A program made the position numbers and the translations under genes. 64,000 bases of DNA, from the NCBI GenBank assembly GCA_029582265.1, contig CM055833.1, forward strand, positions 28,920,288-28,984,287. The letters run 5' to 3'. Within the stretch, counting starts at the first letter, position 1, and each line of letters opens with the position of its first letter. Below, one piece after another: positions 55,801 through 64,000 of this stretch. Source of the stretch: Zoroaster sp. YZ-2022 (lineage: Eukaryota > Echinodermata > Asteroidea > Forcipulatida > Zoroasteridae). Below the pieces are notes generated by a model that made no database searches, had not been told where the DNA came from, and saw only the letters and a program-made list of their open reading frames with translations.

Positions 55801-58800
55801 AAAGGGACTGCCTGTATTTATGATTTTAGGTATTGGTTTCATTGCAGCAACATGGGATTTGATAAATTAGGACATTAAAAGTTGAAACGTCTTGTCCAGA
55901 AATGGCTAGCAGAAATTGAGGAGACTTATCTCTGTATATAAGATTCAAGAACATTTTACCATGATGGGTTGGGATGTATTTTCCTCTGAGATTGACATTT
56001 TTGAAGTGCATGATCTTGAGATTTCAGCTGAAAATACATTTATCAACAAATTGGTCCTAGACTTGATCGTTTGTTCACAATGTTAACATTCTCAGATCTG
56101 CTTAATTGTCCACTTGGAAGAAATATCAATGTGGCATTATCTTAACATGAGTTAAACCAGTAATTTGTTAACCGGAAGTGTTATGTTACAACACAAGTCC
56201 ATTAAGTGACATAATGCCCAATGCATATCTTGATGGCATACCAGACATAACTTGCACTGCTACTTATTGGAGCTTGCATCTTTTTCTTGGTCAAAGTATG
56301 AGAACATCAGATGTTGGGCTTTGCTGACGAGATGGCTCCTTCTTGCCAGACATCAGTAATGCCTCAAGGAAGATTGATCAGTCTTGCTGAGCTGTACAAA
56401 TACACATATTTTCCAAGCTATTTCAAAGATTTATAGTTGTGATTGTAGATAATAGGCCAGTGAAGAGAACTTTCTTTTTTCCCCCCTCATAAATCTAAAT
56501 GCTGAAGTGTTTTCATTTTCTTTCCTCAAACTGCCTGCCATTTCTGACTTAAAGGGAAGGTACAACATTGATAATGTTGGCAAAACTACTTCTATGAGTA
56601 TATTGAATTGAGGTATACATAAAACAATTAACCTACAAGTTTCAGTTGATAGCCTATAGGGGTTTCAATAACATTTGTACTTTTTACAATATTTTCCTTG
56701 CTTTAAAGCAGGACGTCAACGGAATATATTAGTGTTTTGATGCTGTTAGGCTTACAAGAAGTGTGTAATGATTACTTCTATATGATTAAAATTCAAATAA
56801 AGTAATTTCTTAATGTAAAAAAAAATTCATTTTGATCAGCATTTCACTATCTAGAAAAGTCGTGTTTCGCAAAAAGCCCGAACTCATGAATAATTCATAT
56901 CGTAGTTGTGACGTACAATCAAGGACTGGCATTCGCTGCTTATGCCCCAGATAGTACGTCACACTTACGCTGGTTTACGTGGCCGCTGGTATTTCACCGT
57001 TCATTTCTATGGGCCTTTGCTGGGAACCATGAAAGCGCGCAGCCAACGGCGAGAAAACCACTCAGATATCTAAGAAGGGGGCTATTTTTTACAATCAAAA
57101 TTAAACAAAATAACGGGGAATAAAACCATCGTACTGATAATGAAATAATAACTAAACACAACATAAACAAGACTCAGGAGACGATTTAGTGTACGAGCTC
57201 TCGTTGAAGTCCATCTTTAAGACCTCAAGAATGTTATAACACTTCATCTTGTTGAAAATCACTCGGCCAGGGTTTTAGACGACTGAATTCATTTTTCCAT
57301 ATGGTGCATACCATATCAATTTGTATGTCTTCCCCCTTAAAAAAAAAAAAATCCTTCAGAGCTTTTTTTTTTTTAAACATTAAAACATCAATTCCTGATG
57401 GAGGGGCTTTGGCAGCCCCAAATTTGGTCCTGATATCTGATTCAGTTCAATCAAGCCATACAGGATGGCTCTCTAAGACCTTCACCGACTCAATGATTGC
57501 ATAATGCCTTCCTAATGTAGGCACATTATGTTGTAAACTTGATCGAATCCTTGGGGATGCACTCTCAAGGGCCGCGTTTACACTAGATCCGGCAAGGGCG
57601 ATCAACGGAGGATCAGATCCTGCAAGGGCGATCAAACTGATCGCGGACGCGTTCACACTTGAGTCTGATCGTGCATTGATCCCCCTAGCCCGACCGTCGG
57701 TTCAACGGAAGTTCCACACTGCTCGTGTGACAGGTCAACTGAGCAAGGTCATTGATTGTGCGCACACGCAGGGCTGCGTTGCCGGGGTGATGCATGTCCA
57801 AAAACATGCCAGCTCCCCTCCGACCACATTCGACCCGCAACAGCAGCAGCTTCGCCATGTCGTACAAGAAATAACGTAAACAACCACCAACAACACTAAA
57901 CCTTAAGTGTACTATAATACTGCGACAAGAAAATACAAAATATGGATATACAAAATGATTTTCAAATACTAATGAAAACCGTGGTATTATGATAAAAAAA
58001 CACGAAAGCCTGATGAGAAGGAAACTGGTCGATGCATAGAGGTAGAAATGGTCGAAGCATGTGGTTCGTCACGCACGGTTGTTGCATGCAGAACAGGGAT
58101 GCAAATGCCAAGTACCATTCAAATCGTGTAATGTTCTTTTGTGCACAGAAATGCTGTGTTACGTGTTGGAACCAGTGTAATAAGGGGACGCTCTCATTGC
58201 ATAACCAACACTGGTTGTTTACAAGCTTTCATGGTTTATTTTTTCAACTCGCGCTCCAGTCTGTTTGATTAGACCGGATGTCGGTAGGTCAAATTGCGGG
58301 GTCTGATCCTGCGTTGCGTTCACACTACGTTTTTGATCCACCTTGCAGGATCAGATCCTCCTTTGATCCCGCAATAAAGGGGGATCAAAAAGGAGGATCA
58401 GATCCTGATCGCTCTTGCGTTCACACTAGCTGTTGATCGCCCTTTGATCGCCCTTGCAGGATCTGATCCTCCTTTGATCGCCCTTGCCGGATCAAGTGTG
58501 AACGCGGTCAAGGATGTATGTTATGTGGTAATTTTAAAATATCTGCAATGTATATTCAATGCTACTGTCCTTAGATACAGATCAATATTTAGTACAGATA
58601 CAAGTTTTTTTCATCAAGGAATTATAAATTCATAAGAGCAATCCACTGCATGCATGTCCTAGCCCTCTTGCAGTGAAAAAAAGGACCCAATGTCTTGATA
58701 CAATGTAATAAAGCACTTGACTGTGTACAAATTGCAACCACTGTTCAACTGGCTGTGATCTAAAAACGGGTGCCCTCAACAGCTAATGCACTCTGTGACA

Positions 58801-61800
58801 GTGATATTATTTTGGTGTAATACGGTTATAATCTGTGTAAACCTTTTTGAAAATTAATTTATTATAATGAACAAATAATCAATATATCACAATCTGGAAA
58901 GAGCAGTTTTGGTTAGGTGATTAATTATATTATTTTATACACACGTTTAGTTCTATTTGCTTGTCTCTGATCCAAGGTGCAAGTGTTGAACCAATCACCA
59001 TGATACTATGTGTACTTGGTATCCTATCTTGACAACAGAAAAGAATTGTGATGTGTTTATTTTCTTTGGCTGTGCTTTGACTATTAGTAAATATTCTCCA
59101 TGCAGTTTGGTAGCATAGACAATTGAATATATTATGTTAACATAAAATGATACAAGTTGTTATAATATTGGTGTTGAATTATTATATCCAATTAAAAGTT
59201 GAGATGAGGGACTATAAATGACCCATGTAATCCAGGAAATGAAAGAAAATATTTTCCCCCATATTTGCATAAAATATTACTTTTACTACTCAAACAGCAA
59301 GGGGTGTACAGGCAACTTGTTCCTATTAACAGCTCTTTGGGCCAGTAAGGTCACCGTAAAAATTAATTAACCACCATTTGATTTTATTGGAACTCGAGTC
59401 ACCCAGAGGGTGTTTCCCTCCCCAATGTTAATTGCTTCACCCTAAAAATGGGGACATCCACTGGCATTGGGATTCCTCTATCTTTGCTTAACCCTCCTAT
59501 GCCCAGGCTCTGAGCCTTGACTAGAAACTCTGCCGTTTTAATTCATGTCCAAGAAGCCTGAAGTGAAGCATGTGTTGCTAAATTTGTATTGACAATTATG
59601 AAAATTCCAGTTGTTTGTAACGGTCTGACTTCTGCCAATCATCAAGTAGTAATTCCCATTACATATTATTGAGAAATACCATTAACCATAGATGTTTCAT
59701 ATACCATGCGATTTTAGCCTTTTATCACATTACAGGGGACATCAACTTTCAGGTGATAAATTTGATCAATTAGACAAATACTTGGGCATAAAAGAATTGG
59801 GTTATGGTCAAATTATCATGATCAAAGTATAGCACAAATTCCTTTGCAAAAATAATGACGTTCAATATTGCACTGCAAGACATTTCTGAAACATCTTCGC
59901 TAGTCCTGGTATCAACAATCCCTTGAGGAGGCGTGAAAGGCATGTCAGGCAGTGCTTGAGAATGATTCTATTTGCTGTAAATTATCCCTGTGACATTGGT
60001 CTGAACTCATAAATGTGATTTGTGGCTGGATGTGAGGTTCTTGTCTGACACCACTGTCTTGGGTGGTGCATTGAACTGCTTGAGCAGAATGTACTGCATA
60101 GTTCACTTTGTAGACAGTTAGCAGTGTGTAGGAAAAACACATCTGTAACTGTCAAAACAGTAACAATAACTAAAAGTAATGGACTGCCAAATTTATCACT
60201 GAAATTGGCCTGGGTAGGAAATTATTTTTAAAAATATATAAAATTACAAAATTGTTGAGGATTGATCTATTAATACAAACTGGGATCTTTGATAAGTTTA
60301 CTTCTAGGCATTTAGTTGTTTCTGTGTTAATATTATAGTATTTTTTTCGTCGTGTGTGTTGAGCCAAGTTGCCAACTATTCAATGAGATTTTCAAGGTGC
60401 AGATTTTCTCATGAGTATAGTACTGGTACTCCTGAGATTATTCATTGATTTGAGGTGTTGAGCTGTACCGTACATGTTATATTGTATTCCTTGTTGATTC
60501 TCACCATAAAATCTTTTTTTTCTAAGGACTGAAAAAAATGTAATAAAGCATTTTGGGAAACCTTGAGACAAGCTGTTGGACTATTTCATGGTTTCAATCA
60601 AATGTTGGAAACGCCTCCAAGTGGAAACACACCACTGACCCATTGAAAGCAATCTGAATCTGTTGTGGACTAAATCCTTCACCCAGACAAAACATTGACC
60701 TAATTCAAATAATACCATACATTTTTTTTTCGGTGAACCAAATCCATTTCTTGGGTATCTGTTATTACCCTTAACCCAGTACCGAGGTACCCACTTTTCT
60801 CTTCCCCCGTATTCAACTGAGAACTGTTTTGCATTTTATGGTCAATTACAGTGTAAGCCTGTAAGGGCAACCCATACTTTATAAAACATTGTCAATTATG
60901 AAACGTCATTGGAACTTAATACCAGATAATTTATCTAACTTATTTCCAAAACCTTGAAATGAAATTTTAATTCTAGAGTAGTTTATTTTTTTTAATTTGT
61001 TAATTTTTTTTTTTTTAATCAATGTGTATTGTTTATTGTTGGCTAGATTGGCTATCCATATCCATTGGACAAAGCGGTTTTTTCATGGTCAGGTAGACAA
61101 AGTTTGCCCCCATCAATGTAAACTAAGGGTGGTCACCACTCGGATTTTACAATTATATAGTGCTGAAACGGTGGACAGGATTTGTTGTGGCTGTCTGGAT
61201 TTTAATGGAATGCAATTACAGCTCTATTAGGTGTGTGAAGCTTGGCGTAGTTAAGTCTGTGTAATTTGGATAATTGGTCTGGCTAATTACTCGTCTCCTG
61301 TTCAACCTTTATGGGAAATTCCTTCCTCCAATCCCAACATGGCAAATTCAGCAATTTGTTAAAGTCTTCTCACACGGTTAATGATGCATGGGGAATTAGG
61401 TGTTTCAAAAGCAAGGACATCAAGAAAATTATGATTTGTTGTGCGATTCAAGAGAAATTATAATTAGGATAATTACCCAACCACTTATGAACTGCCCTCT
61501 ACGAAATCATCCAGAGTAGACAAGTTGATAGTTTGAGAACAAGTTGGGTCCATCTAGAATTGCAGCAAGAAACACTAGATGTGAGAGTTTCAGGGCAGTG
61601 CCGATTTGAGGTTTTCTCAACCATGTGTGAATAAACATGCCTTGTTTTGGATTCATTGTTTGGGATTCACACTGCCTTATTTGTGTATCACCCTCCGTTT
61701 TCATCCTTTCAAGTGGTTGGACATAACTTAGTCTGCAGGATTCTTTGTAAGGGTTGTTTATACTCCAAACTGAGCAGTTGTTGCTTAAAGACAACATGGA

Positions 61801-63796
61801 CAGTGATTTAAGCTCCGAGGGTATTTGTTTTGGTCAGGAACAAAAGTAGTGAAATGGTGTGAAACTTTCCCCAGGAATACTGTCACAAAGTGCGATGTGT
61901 CTTTCAGATATAGCTTTTAACTTAGACCTCGGGATACGACTTCAGTCGTCAAAATGTCAAAACAGGTTTTGTGTTTGGCAGTGTGCTCAGGGAAGGAATT
62001 TGAAGAGCGTCCATGATGTACTTTGTATTCTATGAACTCGATATCGGGGAAGGAGTTGGTTCTAAAATTTGGCAAACAGTTTGACAAAAATACTTTTTCA
62101 TGTAACACACTTTCTTTCAAGTCGGTGTATTTCTTTGACAATCTCAAGCATAAATGATCAGATTTACATTTTTTTTTAAATTTAGATTATATCAAACATC
62201 TCATAAGATCTTCCGGCCTAAGGTGCTATCAATTTTTATGGGTATAATCCGATATTTTCCAATTATGTATGTCAGATTTGTTTATATAACTGTTTCGCAT
62301 AAGAATGAATATGAAGTTTGTGTTTTCTGAAATGCATTTTTATTTTTTTTGGTTAAAGACACATTTCAAAAACTTCCATAATGATGTTCAGAGTTAGATA
62401 GCTCTAGAACTTAATCTTTCCAACTCATAATTTGGCAAATTATAAAGCAACATTACCCATTATTTTGTGATACCAGATGTAGATATAATTAAGGCACAGA
62501 CCCTCCTGGGGGGTGTTTTTAGGCAGTGATGCTTGGTGGTTTGTACTTGTCAGAAAATCTGATTTATTGCACTTTTCAAGGCCCATCCATGCCCTTTCTG
62601 TTTGCTTTTGTACATGTAAGTCTATTAGCCCAATGAGCATATGAACAAAATCTATAGTGTGTCTGGTATGCAATGTACATCTACACCTACTGTACAGTAT
62701 TTTGAGTATTCAGCTTTAGCAACCCCTTACAGCTCGCAAAGACCAAGTCTGGATGAGCAGTCTGTTCAAGCATCGTTCAAGTTGTCATCTTAGTTTGGCC
62801 AAGGAAATTCTTTTGTACATGGCAGCATTGAAAACCAAATAACCCACAGGGAAGGATATCGGTCATTTTGAATCAAAGAAGGGAACAAAAATCATTTTGG
62901 AAATTACTATACCATTTTCATTATCAGACCATCAAAAATGAGAGAATACAAAGTCATAACAGTACTTTTAACTTATTATAAACTTAAATCTAAACTTATA
63001 TCTAAACTTATAACTTATCTAAAACATCACTGATATTGTCTGGGAAGGTCGGCCAGCAAAGTTGATTTTGTTTCTTGCCAGGTGTTTAACCCTTGCCCAT
63101 GGTCTACATATATGGTAGGGCATTGATCCACTCGGTGAATTAAGAAACAATATTAAATTGATTTTTGTGTTATTTAACCAGTTCACATCGGGAATAAAAG
63201 TTTTTCTGGGCCCCTGTGGCGGGTTTCTTTTTCCCACACACGTTAATGGAAGCTTCCACAGCGGGTGGCCGGCACTTCCGAGCATGTCACCATACACGCG
63301 TGGTTCAACCGAGCATGCATACAAATATTCTGGAGTTTCCTATGGCGTGTTTAGACGCTCTCCGATCCGTGGTGCAAAAATAAAAATGCATGTATACACG
63401 GTAGCGGCCTACGACGCGAACTGGTTAAAGATTGATCTGTGTGGAGTTGACGGTGTCTTGTGAAGAATTGTTTGAAGGGGTACAAATGGGCTGTATTGTT
63501 TACTTTTCCCGAGGTCTTTGTTGACATTTAAATTGAAATGGGAATAACATTAACAAGTCGTGTACATGCATTGGATACTTTCTGTCAATTTCTGTCTGCT
63601 TTGCTTTGTAAAGTTTATTGAACAAGCCTCATTCTTTCTTTTGAAATATTTCTTAAAATGTTCAACCATTAAACAATTTTCCCCCATTTCTTTTCTTTTT
63701 CCACAGACGACATTAACAACATGCGCATCCAATATGTCGTCAATCCCAACACCAACGCCACCAGCGATATCTTCTTTGTGAATGTCCGTGATCCAG
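41822..63796 (+). CDS. FREM2: FRAS1-related extracellular matrix protein 2, 5' two coding exons
   Basis: FREM2 is a large basement-membrane protein that works with FRAS1 and FREM1 in epithelial-mesenchymal adhesion. The window gives 1704 residues: exon 41822-46844 and exon 63707-63796, joined in phase 1 (NFTQ|DDINNMR). A signal peptide (MARTLALFVGLVAAVLNMQV) precedes an N-terminal domain with VQPGDRCMVSVL and QFPCDFGSGDVKYVHFGS, then twelve CSPG/NG2-type repeats from about residue 284, each ending in a VDD/VDN-x-x-P junction. Recalled human FREM2 (not aligned) agrees in repeat order and in exact motifs such as ENISPSPGSEKSRAGIAISA (human has A for the second S). FRAS1 is excluded because there are no vWC or furin-type repeats. 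Human FREM2 also has a giant first coding exon. Calx-beta domains and membrane anchor should lie to the right. No frameshift or stop was seen. Confidence 0.96.
46845..47529 (+). other. FREM2 large intron, proximal part
   Basis: AT-rich intronic DNA directly after the donor; stops occur in all frames. Nothing else recognised. Confidence 0.6.
47530..47765 (-). mobile_element. Dispersed repeat family M1, minus strand
   Basis: TAAGTTTCAGTTTATTTCAT, GATAGCACCTCAGAC and TTAACACCAAGTAAATCTTG are reverse complements of successive M1 blocks. Confidence 0.65.
47766..50094 (+). other. FREM2 intron, nothing recognised
   Basis: AT-rich, T-homopolymer-rich DNA with no exon, RNA gene or complete transposon recognised. 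Confidence 0.5.
50095..50320 (+). mobile_element. Dispersed repeat family M1, fragment
   Basis: GGAATGGATATATAAAAACC, ACTTTCACAGGTTATTG and TATGGATACATTTGCAGACA correspond to the 3' half of M1. Confidence 0.65.
50321..51462 (+). other. FREM2 intron, nothing recognised
   Basis: No supported feature; open frames on opposite strands at 50383-50581 mirror each other and have no motif. Confidence 0.5.
51463..51656. mobile_element. 194-bp near-perfect palindrome (foldback MITE)
   Basis: The left arm starts CAGAGCTGCCAACTCTTCCG and the right arm ends with its complement, CGGAAGAGTTGGCAGCTCTG. Arms of ~95 bp pair almost fully around a centre CTTTTGGTGCCAAAAG, with only a few mismatches. As RNA this would form a very long hairpin. 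It lies in the sense orientation-neutral middle of the FREM2 intron. Confidence 0.95.
52300..52612. mobile_element. MITE of the GTCAAAA family, copy 3
   Basis: ACTACAAGGGTCAAAATCAG through CCACTAAAGTGCAGCTTGAA and AGGAGGGCTAA parallels 10338-10651 over its whole length. The left terminal repeat is eroded. Confidence 0.85.
52648..52698. repeat. (GTAT)n and (TA)n microsatellite
   Basis: GTATGTATGTATGTATT followed by GTATATATATATATATAC. Confidence 0.9.
52699..54351 (+). other. FREM2 intron, nothing recognised
   Basis: No exon or RNA gene recognised. A C run is near 53608-53619. Confidence 0.5.
54352..54689 (-). mobile_element. Leu-tRNA-derived SINE (family B), minus strand, well preserved
   Basis: On the minus strand GAGTGTCGTGGCCGAGCGGT, GGACTCAAGTTCTGGCG and GGGTTCGAATCCCGGCTGTG reproduce the Leu(CAA)-like head, with full body and the tail CCACATTATTATT. 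Very similar to 10929-11275, implying relatively recent activity. Confidence 0.92.
54690..56550 (+). other. FREM2 intron, nothing recognised
   Basis: No supported feature. Confidence 0.5.
56551..56665. mobile_element. Element end of the GGTACAACATTG type
   Basis: AAAGGGAAGGTACAACATTG and AATGTTGGCAAAACTACTTC match the left unit of 37835-38145. The partner end was not identified. Confidence 0.55.
57569..58509. mobile_element. ~940-bp DNA transposon remnant with ~70-bp inverted ends
   Basis: The left end GGCCGCGTTTACACTAGATC and the reverse complement of the right end (ACCGCGTTCACACTTGATCC) continue as inverted repeats for ~70 bp, both with GGAGGATCAGATCCTGCAAG. The right end has extra GATC-rich subterminal repeats. 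The interior (57680-58270) is GC-rich but its open frames (57676-57879, 57685-57867 minus, 58032-58268) carry no recognised transposase motif. Confidence 0.85.
58510..63157 (+). other. FREM2 intron, distal part, nothing recognised
   Basis: AT-rich DNA with no exon, RNA gene or complete element recognised. Confidence 0.5.
63190..63450. other. CpG-retaining segment just before FREM2 exon 2
   Basis: More CpG dinucleotides (ACACGCGTGG, CCGATCCGTG, CTACGACGCG) than the surrounding intron and open frames on both strands (63158-63463 plus, 63019-63324 minus), neither with a motif. It could be a regulatory element or part of an unrecognised transposon. Confidence 0.3.
63707..63796 (+). CDS. FREM2: FREM2 second coding exon: end of CSPG repeat 12
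   Basis: 90 nt, phase 1 in and out, acceptor TTTTTCCACAG and donor CAG|GTAAGT. It encodes DINNMRIQYVVNPNTNATSD and FFVNVRDP, completing the last CSPG repeat; human FREM2 has DIDDMKICYV and ANATSDMF at the corresponding place. Short coding length was recognised by homology and phase, not by an open-frame signal. Confidence 0.95.
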
Positions 63797-64000
63797 GTAA
63801 GTCTCTTTGACGGTTATAAGTTTCTCACTGCATCAATTCAAGTGCTCCACGGGGACACTAATCTTTCCTAAACAAGTTATCATATTCGCCATATTCTCCT
63901 CCCAGGGAGTTTATATGGTTGGGTTATTGAAACAAATTGGGAATGATTATACCAAGGTTAAGGTGCGTGGCTGACTCCATTGGTGGTGACAAGAGTTTGT

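Noticed and set aside
63019..63463. Open frames of 101 codons on both strands
   Set aside because: Opposite-strand mirror frames in a CpG-rich block; neither has a motif or splice sites joining it to FREM2 exon 2.

Overview
The window looks like animal nuclear DNA, most likely from an invertebrate deuterostome and probably an echinoderm. It has small exons with GT/AG junctions, large repeat-filled introns, tRNA-derived SINEs, many short inverted-repeat DNA transposons, and a recurrent TAGGCCTA palindrome in the non-coding DNA. The species cannot be fixed from sequence alone.

Three protein-coding genes and one tRNA gene are supported. (1) 1-8.3 kb, plus strand: the last six exons of KIF4 (chromokinesin), ending in its cysteine-rich zinc/iron-sulfur-type segment and a basic C-terminus; the motor domain and most of the stalk lie upstream of the window. 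(2) 15.4-24.6 kb, minus strand: a complete eight-exon gene of 395 codons resembling TEX26 (testis-expressed 26). All seven introns keep the frame exactly. A tRNA-Ser(UGA) gene sits in its fourth intron on the same strand. (3) 41.8 kb to the right end, plus strand: the 5' part of FREM2, with one giant ~5 kb exon carrying the signal peptide, the N-terminal domain and nearly all of twelve CSPG repeats, then a 16.9 kb intron and a 90-nt second coding exon. The rest of FREM2 (expected Calx-beta domains, membrane anchor) lies beyond the window.

KIF4 and TEX26-like converge (7 kb apart); TEX26-like and FREM2 diverge (17 kb apart). They act in unrelated processes (mitotic chromosomes/midzone; probably cilium or sperm tail; basement membrane), so this is ordinary genomic neighbourhood, not an operon.

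The remainder is an archive of transposable elements: a Leu-tRNA-derived SINE family (five copies), a second SINE family with a Thr-like head (three copies), fragments of non-LTR retrotransposons, a SINE-head/RTE-tail chimera with a perfect 16-bp target duplication, and at least eight families of non-autonomous inverted-repeat elements, several present two or more times in opposite orientation. Other notable structures are an eightfold 44-bp tandem array, a 194-bp near-perfect palindrome, and an interstitial (TTAGGG)n tract inside a dispersed repeat. I saw no CRISPR array, prokaryotic operon, virus genome or clearly new gene system.
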